Shown here: positions 8,500-17,353 of the stretch, piece after piece
Layout of the letters: the number at the start of each line of letters is the position of its first letter
Numbering within the stretch: the first letter of the stretch is position 1
Source of the DNA: JABSQH01 sp039177505
Lineage (GTDB): Bacteria; Actinomycetota; Acidimicrobiia; Acidimicrobiales; Ilumatobacteraceae
Assembly: GCA_039177505.1 (NCBI GenBank)
Contig: JBCDFR010000021.1
Coordinates: forward strand, 1-64,000
Direction: 5' to 3'
DNA: 64,000 bases
Position numbers and translations under genes: made by a program
Notes under the pieces: generated by a model
The model's database searches: none
What the model saw: only the letters and a program-made list of their open reading frames with translations
What the model was told of the DNA's origin: nothing

Positions 8500-8528
8500 C
8501 GACAGTTGGTGCCTGGCACCGACTGTCG
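8500..8528. repeat. Palindromic repeat, copy 2 (TTGGTGCC-TGGCACC)
   Basis: 29-bp palindrome CGACAGTTGGTGCC-TGGCACCGACTGTCG, sharing its left 14 bases exactly with copy 1. The two copies are separated by 32 bp. They occupy most of the 145-bp gap between the convergent sigma/anti-sigma unit and the luciferase-like oxidoreductase. Confidence 0.75.
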
Positions 8529-8571
8529 CATGAGTTGTGAGTTGCCTATCGGGCACACCCGGATCGGGGTG

Positions 8572-9600
8572 TTATTGCAACTCGACGAGGATCGGCTCGA
8601 GTTCGGCCGGCGACGCTCCGTGGAGGATCACCCGGTCGGCGCCGAGATCCAGTTGTCGTTCGACCGCCGCTGCACACTGCGCCGCCGAGCCGGTGGCCGC
8701 CGGCTCGAGCCACTCCGCTGGCAAGAGCGACGCCACGTGTTCGAGTTCTTCGCTCGTCGCGTGGACATCAATCGCCCGGCGAAAACCGCCGACCCACTCG
8801 TCGGCACGAAAGCGCGCCAGTGCGCTCGCGTCCCAGTCGTTGGTCGACACCATGAGGTCGCCGTAGCCCTGGAGATACGTCGCCAGACGTCCGACGGTGC
8901 GTTGCAGGCGGACGGCGTCGGGGAGGTGATCACCGATGGTGGCGTAACACGACCACACCACCACATCGTCGGGATCTCGACCGGCCTGCTCCGCCGCTCG
9001 TTTCACCGTTCGCACACATCGCTGCAGTGTCTCGTCGGTGAAGAACGTGTGCAAGATCACGTGGTCGAACACTCTGCCGCCTAGCTCCAGGGTATTCGGG
9101 CCAAACGCCACCAAAGCGAGCGGAATGTCCTCCCGGATCTCGGGGTCAAGGGTCAGCACGGGCCACGACCCAGCAGGTCCGTCGTGGCCCACAACGACCT
9201 CGCCATGCCACAGACGACGGAGCAGTCCTGCGATGTCGTCGAGCTGCGCCGTCGTCGCCTTCGGGATTCCGAAGGCATCGAACAACACTGGAATTCCTCG
9301 CCCCAGTCCGAGCATGAATCGGCCGCGACTCATCCGCTGCAGTGTGAGCGCCCACGACGCCGTGACGATCGGATGGCGCGTGGTGTGATTGGTGGCAGCG
9401 GTTGCAACGGTCACCTGGCTGGAGGCGGCCACGGCAGCGCCGGTCAACGACGCCGCTTCTTTCACGTTGAATCGTTCGGAGATGAACGCAGTCGACAGAC
9501 CCAGACGGTCGGCATCACGCACTTCATCAAGCAGTGCGCGCGGATCTTGAGCACCACCCGCAAGCAGGTAACAACCGAGGTTGGGGTGGGTGACGGCCAT
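8572..9600 (-). CDS. LLM-class (luciferase-like) F420-dependent oxidoreductase
   Basis: 342 residues from ATG 9600; the longer reading frame upstream overlaps the next gene and does not look coding. It begins AVTHPNLGCYLLAGGAQDPR and carries luciferase-like barrel segments AADRLGLSTAFISERFNVKE, TNHTTRHPIVTASWALTLQR and GRFMLGLGRGIPVLFDAFG. These match actinobacterial F420-dependent LLM oxidoreductases. The substrate is unknown. The upstream esterase gene ends 8 bp before this start, so the two are probably co-transcribed. Confidence 0.9.
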   Translation of the reverse strand: MAVTHPNLGCYLLAGGAQDPRALLDEVRDADRLGLSTAFISERFNVKEAASLTGAAVAASSQVTVATAATNHTTRHPIVTASWALTLQRMSRGRFMLGLGRGIPVLFDAFGIPKATTAQLDDIAGLLRRLWHGEVVVGHDGPAGSWPVLTLDPEIREDIPLALVAFGPNTLELGGRVFDHVILHTFFTDETLQRCVRTVKRAAEQAGRDPDDVVVWSCYATIGDHLPDAVRLQRTVGRLATYLQGYGDLMVSTNDWDASALARFRADEWVGGFRRAIDVHATSEELEHVASLLPAEWLEPAATGSAAQCAAAVERQLDLGADRVILHGASPAELEPILVELQ

Positions 9601-9607
9601 CGTGCCG

Positions 9608-10558
9608 TCAGACCGCTGTGTTCTCGACCGCGGGGGCAACCCGTCGGATGAACACCGCACCGCGCACCAACGCCTCGTCTGCCTCAGGCATGAACCCCGC
9701 AAGGGCCTGGTAGACGTGCCACATGGCGGATCGCACGTCGAGTCGCACGTCGACACCGGCGGCGCGGGCCCGCTCGGCGAGCCGTGTCGAATCGGACAAC
9801 AGCACTTCGTCCTCGCCAGTTTGGATGAGCATCGGCGGGAGGCCAGCGAGGTCGGCAAACAGCGGTGACAGGCCGGGATCGTCGAGTGCAACGTGGCCGG
9901 CGTACAACTTGGCCATCTCGCGAATCAGGTGAGCCCGCAGCATCGGGTCGACGTCGGCTTTGGTCGACACCGTCTCTCCCGATGCACTGAGGTCGGTCCA
10001 TGGCGACAGGAGGTAGGCGCCGGCCGGCAACGGATCGCCGGCATCGCTCAGCCGTTGGAGCGTGCACAACGCGGCGCCGCCCCCGGCGGAGTCGCCGGCC
10101 ACGACGAGGCGCTCCGGAGCAATGCCCTCCGCGATGAGCGCGCGGTACGCCGCAACGCAGTCGTCGACGGCTGCTGGGTACGGATGCTCGGGTGCGAGGC
10201 GGTAGTCGATCACGGTGATGCGCGACGCCGCTCGCCGAGCAAGTCGGGCGGCGAGCGCCGTATGGCTCCGAGGAGAGCCGAGGACATAACCGCCGCCGTG
10301 GAAGTACAGGATGTCGCGCTCGGGCGATGTCGCTGCAGGTGTGGCGACGAGCGCAGGGATGTCTCCGGCCGGACCGGGGATCGAGCGCTCTACATAGTGC
10401 AGTCCTCGTGGTCGCGGAAGCGTCGACATCCGCTCCATGCGGGCTCGGCGCTGCTCCAGTGGCACGTCGTCGTCGGTGATCAGCACCGACCCCATCGACT
10501 TGCGGATGATTCGGGCTCGTCGCGACACTCCCACGTCTCGATCGTAGGGCCGTTGCAT
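9608..10558 (-). CDS. HSL-family alpha/beta hydrolase (esterase)
   Basis: About 316 residues from ATG 10558. Hormone-sensitive-lipase signatures: oxyanion HGGGYVLGSPRSH, YRLAPEHPYPAAVDD, and nucleophile elbow VAGDSAGGGAALC; the acid lies near GEDEVLLSDS and the His near WHVYQALAGF. The motif set is that of bacterial acetyl-hydrolase/steryl-ester-type esterases. A longer frame to 10606 would overlap ppc and was not chosen. It starts 13 bp after ppc and is followed by the LLM oxidoreductase, suggesting a ppc-esterase-LLM transcript. Confidence 0.9.
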   Translation of the reverse strand: MQRPYDRDVGVSRRARIIRKSMGSVLITDDDVPLEQRRARMERMSTLPRPRGLHYVERSIPGPAGDIPALVATPAATSPERDILYFHGGGYVLGSPRSHTALAARLARRAASRITVIDYRLAPEHPYPAAVDDCVAAYRALIAEGIAPERLVVAGDSAGGGAALCTLQRLSDAGDPLPAGAYLLSPWTDLSASGETVSTKADVDPMLRAHLIREMAKLYAGHVALDDPGLSPLFADLAGLPPMLIQTGEDEVLLSDSTRLAERARAAGVDVRLDVRSAMWHVYQALAGFMPEADEALVRGAVFIRRVAPAVENTAV

Positions 10559-10571
10559 GACCGGCTGTGGT

Positions 10572-13373
10572 TCAGCCGGAGTTGCGGAGGCCCGTGGCGA
10601 TCGCATTCATCGTCAGCTCGAGCCCGCGACCGACCAATGGGTCATCGTCGCCGCTCCGAAAACGCTGGAGCAGATCGACTTGCAGCGTGTGCAGCGGGTC
10701 GAGATACGGGTACCGGTTGCGTAAGGAACGAGACAGCAACGGGTTGTCGGCGATGGGCTCGTCGAGACCAGTGATCCGGCGATGCCACTGGAGTGTGCGG
10801 GCGTGCTCGTCGGCAATACGGGCGAACGTCGACGCGCGCAAAGCGTCATCGTGGACGAGCACATCGGCGTAGCGCCGGCCGATGGTGATGTCGCTCTTGG
10901 CCAGCACCATTCCCATGTTGTTCAACGTGGCGCGAAAGAAGGACCATCCCCGATACATCCGGGCGAGCATCTCGGCGCCGTTCGGGGTCTGTTCGGCGAA
11001 CCACTCGAATGCGGTGCCGGCGCCGTACCAGGCCGGGATCATCAGTCGGCACTGCGCCCAACCGAACACCCACGGGATGGCGCGGAGGTCTTCGATCGCA
11101 TTCGACCGTGTGCGCGATGCGGGGCGGCTACCGATGTTCAACGAGGCGATTTCAGCCGTTGGTGTTACCGAGCGGAAGAACTCGACGAACCGCTCGTCAC
11201 CGTATACCAGCTCGCGATACGCATCGAGCGCTCGACTCGCGATTCCAGCCATCGGCTCGGCGACGTGCGGGTCGTCGTCGCCGAGCTGTGCCGGATCGAG
11301 GAGCGATGCTTCGATCGTTGCGGCAACGAGTGTTTCGAGGTTGCGGCGGGCGAGGGCCGGGTTGGCGTACTTGGCGGCCACCATTTCGCCTTGTTCGGTG
11401 ACGCGGATCGAGCCATCGACGGAGCCGGCTGGTTGCGCCAGGATGGCCTGATAGGCGGGTCCGCCGCCGCGGCCGACCGTTCCGCCGCGGCCGTGAAACA
11501 GCCGGAGTCGTACGTCGTGCCGGTGGGCGGCCTCGACGAGGCTGCGTTGTGCCCGGTAGAGATTCCATTGCGAGGCCAGGTAGCCACCGTCCTTGTTGGA
11601 GTCGGAGTACCCGATCATCACCTCTTGACGGTCGCCCCGCGACGCCACGAGATCGCGGTACAGCGGGGTCGAGAGCAGCGCGTCGAGCGTGGTGGCGGCC
11701 GCTGCCAGGTCGTCGATCGTCTCGAACAGGGGAACGATGTCGAGTTGCGACGTGGCCGCAATGCCAGGCCTCGGCGGGTGGACGAGCCCGACCTCTTTGA
11801 GCAGGACGACTACCTCCAGCACGTCGCTGACCGAATCGGCCATCGAGATCACGTAGTGCGGGATGGCACGCTGCCCGGCCGCCCTGTGGGCGGCGGCCGC
11901 TTCGCCGAGAATTGCCAGCTCGGTCGAGGTCTGATCGTCGTAGTCGGCGTCGAGCACTTGCAACTGGCGCGGCGACGACAACTCGGCCAGCAGCAACTCC
12001 ACACGACCGGACTCGTCGCGGTCGATGTAGTCGTCGCATACGCCCGCGGTCCGCAGCAACTGGTCGAGTACGTGTTCGTGGACGGTGGAGTTCTGCCGCA
12101 TGTCGAGTCCGCACAGATGGGCTCCGAAGATGGCCACGGCCCGCCGGAGCGGCGCGATCTGGTGTTTGGCCAGCGGTCCGCCGCCATGACCGGCCAGCGA
12201 TGTCGCCACCACATCGAGGTCGGCGAGCAGCTCGTCGAGGCTGTCGTATGCGCGGAGCGGCGCGTGTGCAGGCGGGCCTGGCACCTCGCCGTCGAGCACT
12301 GCTGCGGCGAACGCATGGAGACGAGCGTGCATGCCGCGCAACGCGCGGCGATACGGCTCGTCGGCGCGGAACGGTGAGTTGTCCTCAGCGCGGTCGGCGA
12401 GCGCATGGAGGGCCGCCGTTGGCTGCACGACGCGTTCGGTCATCGAGAGCGTGCGGCCCAGCCGGTGCAGCTCGCCGAGGTGGTGGCCGAGCGCGACCTC
12501 GCGGTGGCGACGGGTAGCGGTTCGGACGACATCTGCGGTCACGAACGGATTGCCATCGCGATCACCTCCGATCCACGAACCCATGGTGATTGCTTGGTCC
12601 AGCGGTTGCCGGTCGCCGTCGCTGCGCAGCGTGCCGACGTGTTGTTCGAGATCGGCCACGATCGAGGGGATCACCTCGAACAGGCTGGCTTCGTAGTAGC
12701 GCAGCGCCTCGTTGATCTCATCGCGCACGCGCAGTTTGCTGAGCCTGACCAGTGCGGTCTGCCACAGCGTGACGACGCCGACCTCGAGCTGCTCGTCGAT
12801 CGCCGCTCGTTCAGCGTCGTCGATCGCTTGTTCGCGATGATCGAGCAGTTCGGCGACGTGATGGACAGCATTGAGCACTGTCTGGCGTCTGACCTCGGTG
12901 GGATGCGCGGTGATGACGGGCGACACCTGCAAGCGCTCGACCAAGTCGACGATGTTCGAGTTCGCTGTCGCGGTGGCTGCCAGACGAACGAACGACGCGT
13001 CGATGCTGCCGGCTTGCGCTTCGCTGCCCATGGTGCGGTGATGGCGGCGACGTCGCTCGACGTGCAAGTCCTCGGCGGTGTTGGCCAGCAACGAGAGCCA
13101 GCCGAATGCACGTACCACCACGATCTGTTCGTTGAGTGGGCGGTGCGCCAGCAGCTCGTGGAGTTCTTGCGCGCTGCTGGCACCGTTTCGTCGGGCGTCG
13201 ACAGCAGTTCGTCGAACGCGCTCGACCAGATCGAACATCTCGTCGCCATCGGAGGCGCGCAAGGCATTGCCGAGCATCGTGCCCAACAGCCGAATGTCGG
13301 CGCGTAGCGGGTCCTGACTCGCTCCCGGTGACGTGCCAGGAATGTTGCCCACGTGGTCGGAGACCGGTGCCAT
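10572..13373 (-). CDS. ppc: Phosphoenolpyruvate carboxylase
   Basis: 933 residues, full length. It catalyses PEP + bicarbonate to oxaloacetate, the anaplerotic feed of the TCA cycle. Signatures: VITAHPTEVRRQT (catalytic His), GSWIGGDRDGNPFVT, EVMIGYSDSNKDGG and LFHGRGGTVGRGGGP (second catalytic His and glycine loop). The C-terminus ends RNSG instead of the usual RNTG, a mild change of the C-terminal tetrapeptide that shields the active site. It is divergent from glgA, with 80 bp between the starts. Confidence 0.97.
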   Translation of the reverse strand: MAPVSDHVGNIPGTSPGASQDPLRADIRLLGTMLGNALRASDGDEMFDLVERVRRTAVDARRNGASSAQELHELLAHRPLNEQIVVVRAFGWLSLLANTAEDLHVERRRRHHRTMGSEAQAGSIDASFVRLAATATANSNIVDLVERLQVSPVITAHPTEVRRQTVLNAVHHVAELLDHREQAIDDAERAAIDEQLEVGVVTLWQTALVRLSKLRVRDEINEALRYYEASLFEVIPSIVADLEQHVGTLRSDGDRQPLDQAITMGSWIGGDRDGNPFVTADVVRTATRRHREVALGHHLGELHRLGRTLSMTERVVQPTAALHALADRAEDNSPFRADEPYRRALRGMHARLHAFAAAVLDGEVPGPPAHAPLRAYDSLDELLADLDVVATSLAGHGGGPLAKHQIAPLRRAVAIFGAHLCGLDMRQNSTVHEHVLDQLLRTAGVCDDYIDRDESGRVELLLAELSSPRQLQVLDADYDDQTSTELAILGEAAAAHRAAGQRAIPHYVISMADSVSDVLEVVVLLKEVGLVHPPRPGIAATSQLDIVPLFETIDDLAAAATTLDALLSTPLYRDLVASRGDRQEVMIGYSDSNKDGGYLASQWNLYRAQRSLVEAAHRHDVRLRLFHGRGGTVGRGGGPAYQAILAQPAGSVDGSIRVTEQGEMVAAKYANPALARRNLETLVAATIEASLLDPAQLGDDDPHVAEPMAGIASRALDAYRELVYGDERFVEFFRSVTPTAEIASLNIGSRPASRTRSNAIEDLRAIPWVFGWAQCRLMIPAWYGAGTAFEWFAEQTPNGAEMLARMYRGWSFFRATLNNMGMVLAKSDITIGRRYADVLVHDDALRASTFARIADEHARTLQWHRRITGLDEPIADNPLLSRSLRNRYPYLDPLHTLQVDLLQRFRSGDDDPLVGRGLELTMNAIATGLRNSG

Positions 13374-13453
13374 CGCGCTCAGTCAAGCGCGACGACCTTG
13401 GTCCGGCAAGCGGTGCGTGAGCCGACGTGGTGCCGACCCGCAACAATGGTTCG

Positions 13454-14836
13454 ATGCGCGTCGTGTTCGTCACTGCCGAGCTGGCTCCAGTCGCCGCCGT
13501 CGGCGGGCTGGCAGCTGCCGCGGCTGGTCTGGTCAAGGAACTGCGCGTGCTCGGCGTCGAGGTCGATGTGGTGATGCCCGATTACGGCGGGATCGAGCTG
13601 GCCGATGAACAGGCCGTCGACCTCGACGTGCCGGCGTGGGTGGGAACGGCGTCGATCCGCTACGGCGTCCACGACGACGTCGGCCGCCTGCACCTCGTGC
13701 GCGCCGAAGGTCTCGCACGTCCACATCCCTACCTCCAGCCGAGCGGCGAAGGCTGGCCCGACAATGCCGACCGCTTCTTTCGGTTCGCCCGATCCGTCGC
13801 TGCCTGGATCGAGGCCGAGCCGCCCGATGTGGTGCACCTCAACGATTGGCACAGCGGCCCGGTGCTGGCCGCACTGTCGACCGCACCGCCCACCGTGTTG
13901 TCCATTCACAACCTGGCGTATCAGGGCACCAGCGATGCCCGCTGGCTGACTCGGATCGGACCGCGCGGTCGGCACTACGAATGGTGGGGAGCCACCAACC
14001 CGTTGTCCGGGGCCATTGCCTTGGCTGACCGTATCGTTGCGGTATCGCCGAACTACGCGGCCGAGATCATGACGCCGGAGGGCGGGTTCGGTCTTGATGA
14101 GCCGCTGCGCCAGCGCTGGGATGCGGTCGGTGGCATCTTGAACGGCATCGACACCGACGTGTGGAACCCGGCGGCCGATCCGCTGATCGCTGCACCATTC
14201 GATCGTCGAGAGCTGACGAGTCGGGAGGGCAATCGAACCGACTTGATCGACCGACTCCACCTCGGCAGCGCCGACAGCTGGCCGCCGCTCGCCGCCGTGG
14301 TGACCCGCCTCACCGACCAGAAGGGGATCGACCTCATCGAGCCGATCGTGCCACTGCTGGCCGACATCCCGATGCGTCTGGCGATGCTCGGATCGGGCGA
14401 TGCGGATCTCGCGGCGCGCCTGCACGAGCTCGCAGTTCAGCACCCGGAGCACTTCGCGTTCGTCGAGGGCTACGACGAGACGCTTTCCCACCTGCTCTTC
14501 GCCGGCAGCGACTTCTATCTGATGCCGAGTCGTTTCGAACCGTGCGGGCTGACCCAGATGCAGGCAATGCGGTACGGCTCGATTCCCGTCGTGACGGCGG
14601 TCGGCGGGTTGGTCGACACCGTTCCCGATGCCGACGCTGATCCGCGGAGAGGACTGGGATTCGTGGCCGCCCGAGCGCGCGGTGAAGACGTCCTCGCCGC
14701 GCTGTTCCGCGCGGTCCGCCGAATTCGTGATCCGCGACGGCGTGGCGCACTCCAACGACGGGGCATGGCGGTCGATTGGTCGTGGCGCGACCCCGCGCTG
14801 GCCTACCGCGCCGTGTACCGCGACCTCATCGGCTGA
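13454..14836 (+). CDS. glgA: Glycogen/starch synthase (GT5 family)
   Basis: 460 residues; transfers glucose from ADP-glucose to glycogen. The GT-B fold is seen from MRVVFVTAELAPVAAVGGLA at the N-terminus to SRFEPCGLTQMQAMRYGSIP and VVTAVGGLVDTVPDAD at the donor site, both standard for GlgA. One oddity: the N-terminal K-x-G-G-L motif has Ala-Val in place of Lys-Val (AVGGL), removing the lysine that contacts ADP-glucose in E. coli GlgA. The ATG at 13454 was chosen because it opens the conserved first strand. glgC follows 43 bp downstream. Confidence 0.93.
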   Translation: MRVVFVTAELAPVAAVGGLAAAAAGLVKELRVLGVEVDVVMPDYGGIELADEQAVDLDVPAWVGTASIRYGVHDDVGRLHLVRAEGLARPHPYLQPSGEGWPDNADRFFRFARSVAAWIEAEPPDVVHLNDWHSGPVLAALSTAPPTVLSIHNLAYQGTSDARWLTRIGPRGRHYEWWGATNPLSGAIALADRIVAVSPNYAAEIMTPEGGFGLDEPLRQRWDAVGGILNGIDTDVWNPAADPLIAAPFDRRELTSREGNRTDLIDRLHLGSADSWPPLAAVVTRLTDQKGIDLIEPIVPLLADIPMRLAMLGSGDADLAARLHELAVQHPEHFAFVEGYDETLSHLLFAGSDFYLMPSRFEPCGLTQMQAMRYGSIPVVTAVGGLVDTVPDADADPRRGLGFVAARARGEDVLAALFRAVRRIRDPRRRGALQRRGMAVDWSWRDPALAYRAVYRDLIG

Positions 14837-14879
14837 ACGCCGCGCGGCGGCCGGCCGGCCGTGTGTACGGTTGGCGGCG

Positions 14880-16109
14880 ATGGCCGCTGAACCCAACGTC
14901 TTCGTCATCGTGCTCGCCGGGGGAGAAGGCAAACGGCTGCAGCCGCTGACCAACGACCGGGCCAAACCAGCCGTGCCGTTCGCCGGTACGTATCGGCTGA
15001 TCGACTTTGCGCTGTCGAACTTCGCCAACGCGGGTTACCTCAAGATCGTCGTGCTCACCCAGTACAAGAGCCACAGTCTCGACCGCCACATCTCCCAGAC
15101 CTGGCGCTTCTCCGCGATGCTCGATCACTACGTCACGCCGGTGCCCGCCCAGATGCGTCGCGGCCCGTACTGGTTCCAGGGCAGCGCCGACGCGATCTAC
15201 CAGAATCTCAACCTGATCCACGACGAGTCCCCCGACATCGTGTGTGTCTTCGGAGCCGATCACATCTACCGCATGGACCCGCGCCAGATGGTTGCCGCCC
15301 ACGTCGAGAGCGGCGCGGGCGTCACGGTGGCCGCGATCCCCGTTCCGAAGGCCGACGCCACCGAGTTTGGCGTAATCGAAGTGGCCGAGGACGGCACGAT
15401 CTTGCAGTTCCACGAAAAGGTGCCTGACCCGCCGACGATGCCCGGCGACGACACGCGGTGTCTGGCCAGCATGGGCAATTACGTGTTCGACACCGACACG
15501 CTGATCAACGTCGTCACGCCGCGCGAGAACCAGTACACCGACATCGGTAGTCATGTGATTCCGGCATTGACCGAGTCGGGTGTCGCCAAGGTCTACGACT
15601 TCTCCACCAACGATGTGCCCGGCCAGGGGCTCGACGAGACCGGGTACTGGCGCGACGTTGGCACGATCGATTCGTTCTTCCAGGCGAACATGGACCTCAT
15701 TGCGCCAGTCCCTGCGTTCAACCTCTACAACCAGCAATGGCCCGTGTACACCAGTCGCCGGGCGTTGCCGCCGGCCAAGGTCTCGCGCGGGCGTGGCGGC
15801 GAGCCGGCCTTCGTCGACGGCAGTCTGTTGTGCCAGGGATCGATCGTCTCAGGGGCACATGTCGAACGTTCGATCGTCGGGCCGGGCACCTATGTCGACC
15901 ATGACGCACACGTCACCGAGTCGATCATCTTTCCCGACGTGCGCATTGGCGCTGGCGCTCGTTTACACCGTTGCATCGTCGACAAGAACGTGATCGTTCC
16001 CGATTGGGGGCGGTTGGGCCTCGACCGCGACGCCGACCATGAGCGTTTTGTTGTCAGTGACGGTGGCGTGCTTGTCGTCGAAAAAGGTCGTGACCTCGGC
16101 CAGAGCTGA
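14880..16109 (+). CDS. glgC: Glucose-1-phosphate adenylyltransferase
   Basis: 409 residues. Makes ADP-glucose from glucose-1-phosphate and ATP, the committed step of glycogen synthesis. The nucleotidyltransferase N-terminus reads VLAGGEGKRLQPLTNDRAKP, followed by YRLIDFALSNFANAGY, WFQGSADAIYQN, FGADHIYRMD and the C-terminal left-handed beta helix (SIVSGAHVERSIVGPGTYVD). All catalytic Arg/Lys/Asp positions visible in GlgC are kept. It is paired with glgA in a glycogen operon. Confidence 0.97.
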   Translation: MAAEPNVFVIVLAGGEGKRLQPLTNDRAKPAVPFAGTYRLIDFALSNFANAGYLKIVVLTQYKSHSLDRHISQTWRFSAMLDHYVTPVPAQMRRGPYWFQGSADAIYQNLNLIHDESPDIVCVFGADHIYRMDPRQMVAAHVESGAGVTVAAIPVPKADATEFGVIEVAEDGTILQFHEKVPDPPTMPGDDTRCLASMGNYVFDTDTLINVVTPRENQYTDIGSHVIPALTESGVAKVYDFSTNDVPGQGLDETGYWRDVGTIDSFFQANMDLIAPVPAFNLYNQQWPVYTSRRALPPAKVSRGRGGEPAFVDGSLLCQGSIVSGAHVERSIVGPGTYVDHDAHVTESIIFPDVRIGAGARLHRCIVDKNVIVPDWGRLGLDRDADHERFVVSDGGVLVVEKGRDLGQS

Positions 16110-16126
16110 CCATTCTGTTCGCGCTG

Positions 16127-16145
16127 CCGTGCGTATTTCGCACGG
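16127..16145. terminator. Hairpin between convergent genes
   Basis: Perfect 7-bp stem CCGTGCG-TATTT-CGCACGG, 17 bp after the glgC stop and 17 bp before the stop of the convergent gene. A short T-run (GGTTTTT) follows about 10 bp later on the plus strand, so it may end glgC transcription. Confidence 0.55.
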
Positions 16146-16162
16146 AATCCCCGGTTTTTCGG

Positions 16163-17014
16163 TCAGGGGTGGGCGAGTGTGGCGAGGAACTGGCCGTCGA
16201 GGCGTGGTCGACGGCCGGCGCTGAGATCGGCGACGAACCTGCGCAGCAGGGGAGCGGTCCCGAAACGAACCGCCGGGTGTTCGTCGGCGTTGGCTCTCGC
16301 GATGAGCTGGCCATTGCGCTCCACCTGCGTGTGTGGAATCACGTCGAGCACCAGCGCTTCGGCGGGACCGGCGGCCTGCGCAGCAAACACCGCACCGCTG
16401 GTGGGCGGCGTCGATGAGGCGCTGAGCCGACGGTTGGGGCCGTAGCCGATCGAGATGTGTGCGTCGTTGCGATCGACATGCGTGGGCGCATCCCAGCCAG
16501 CGGCCGACGCGGCCAGCGACAGCAGTGCCAGCAGCTGCCAGCGCAACGGCCCGGTCGGCCCATCGTCGGGGCCGGCGCGGCCGGTGAGATGTTCGACGTC
16601 TGTCGCCTCGGCCACCATGGCGAGCCACTTGCCCGCCGTAGCTGTCGCCAGCAGGGGCGCCGCCAAGGCCAGGACCGCCGGCCCAGGCGGCTGCGTCACC
16701 AGTCGGTCGGCGCCGGGCAGGCCCAAATCGGGGACGAGGAGCACGTGCACGCCCCGTTCCAGCAGGGCGTATGCGTCGCCGACGCGTCGACCCGGTTCGG
16801 TGCCCACGATGGCGATGTCGAGCGACGCTCGTTCGACTGCCTCGTCGACATCGAGCACTGGGAGACCGCGCGCTGTCGCCAGCTCGTCGCTGGCGACATC
16901 GGAGATCGGCGCGCCGGCGATCACGCCTGGGAGCCAGCCGGCGAGGTCGGCAGCGGCCGCGAAGGGTGCCAGATGTGCGCCGAGCAGTCCGAGGCGTGGT
17001 CGCGATCGGTTCAT
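16163..17014 (-). CDS. Rossmann-fold protein resembling Gfo/Idh/MocA dehydrogenases
   Basis: 283 residues from ATG 17014, which overlaps the stop of the upstream ORF in an ATGA. The N-terminus (RPRLGLLGAHLAPFAAAAD) and the segment ATARGLPVLDVDEAVERASLDIAIV, then AYALLERGVHVLLVPD, follow the nucleotide-binding half of Gfo/Idh/MocA oxidoreductases (compare the usual EKP motif, which is not present here). The C-terminal half is not recognisable to me. Catalytic residues are not confirmed; it could be a non-catalytic relative. Confidence 0.55.
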   Translation of the reverse strand: MNRSRPRLGLLGAHLAPFAAAADLAGWLPGVIAGAPISDVASDELATARGLPVLDVDEAVERASLDIAIVGTEPGRRVGDAYALLERGVHVLLVPDLGLPGADRLVTQPPGPAVLALAAPLLATATAGKWLAMVAEATDVEHLTGRAGPDDGPTGPLRWQLLALLSLAASAAGWDAPTHVDRNDAHISIGYGPNRRLSASSTPPTSGAVFAAQAAGPAEALVLDVIPHTQVERNGQLIARANADEHPAVRFGTAPLLRRFVADLSAGRRPRLDGQFLATLAHP

Positions 17015-17274
17015 TTGTGGGTGAGCGCAGGAGCGAACGCCTCGGCCACCTCTCGGCTGATGATCGTGTCGCTCAACCCGTAGCGCTCGCGGGCGTTGAG
17101 AACGGCTTGCAACGCCGGCATCGGCGCACACTGGTCGCTGAAGTGGTCGGGCATCGTGGCCAGGACGTAGCCCCGATTTTCGAGCTGCCGAGCCTGCTCG
17201 GCCCAGCTACCGCCCGTGGGCGCTCTCGTGAGCTGAACACCGAACCGAAATGGGTAGGTAGGAATCGGCGACAC
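17011..17274 (-). pseudogene. Internally deleted LLM-class oxidoreductase remnant
   Basis: 87 codons from GTG 17274. Residues 1-50 (TYPFRFGVQLTRAPTGGSWA, then ARQLENRGYVLATMPDHF, SDQCAPMPALQAVL) match the N-terminus of F420-dependent LLM oxidoreductases of about 300 residues. The last 30 residues (RERYGLSDTIISREVAEAFAP) match the C-terminal end of the same family. The central 200 or so residues, most of the barrel, are absent without loss of frame. The stop overlaps the next start (ATGA), so it may still be translated to couple the downstream gene. Read as a decayed gene. Confidence 0.7.
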
Positions 17275-17353
17275 TGCAGCATCGTGCCACGACCGGCTGC
17301 CTCGCCGGTGACGGGATATGTGTGTCGACCAGCGATAACGTTCCGTCTCGACC

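Noticed and set aside
9601..9891. Upstream extension of the LLM oxidoreductase frame
   Set aside because: The added residues are not family-like and overlap the esterase gene; ATG 9600 begins the conserved part.
10782..12377. 531-codon plus-strand ORF opposite ppc
   Set aside because: No domain; the other strand has all PEPC signatures.
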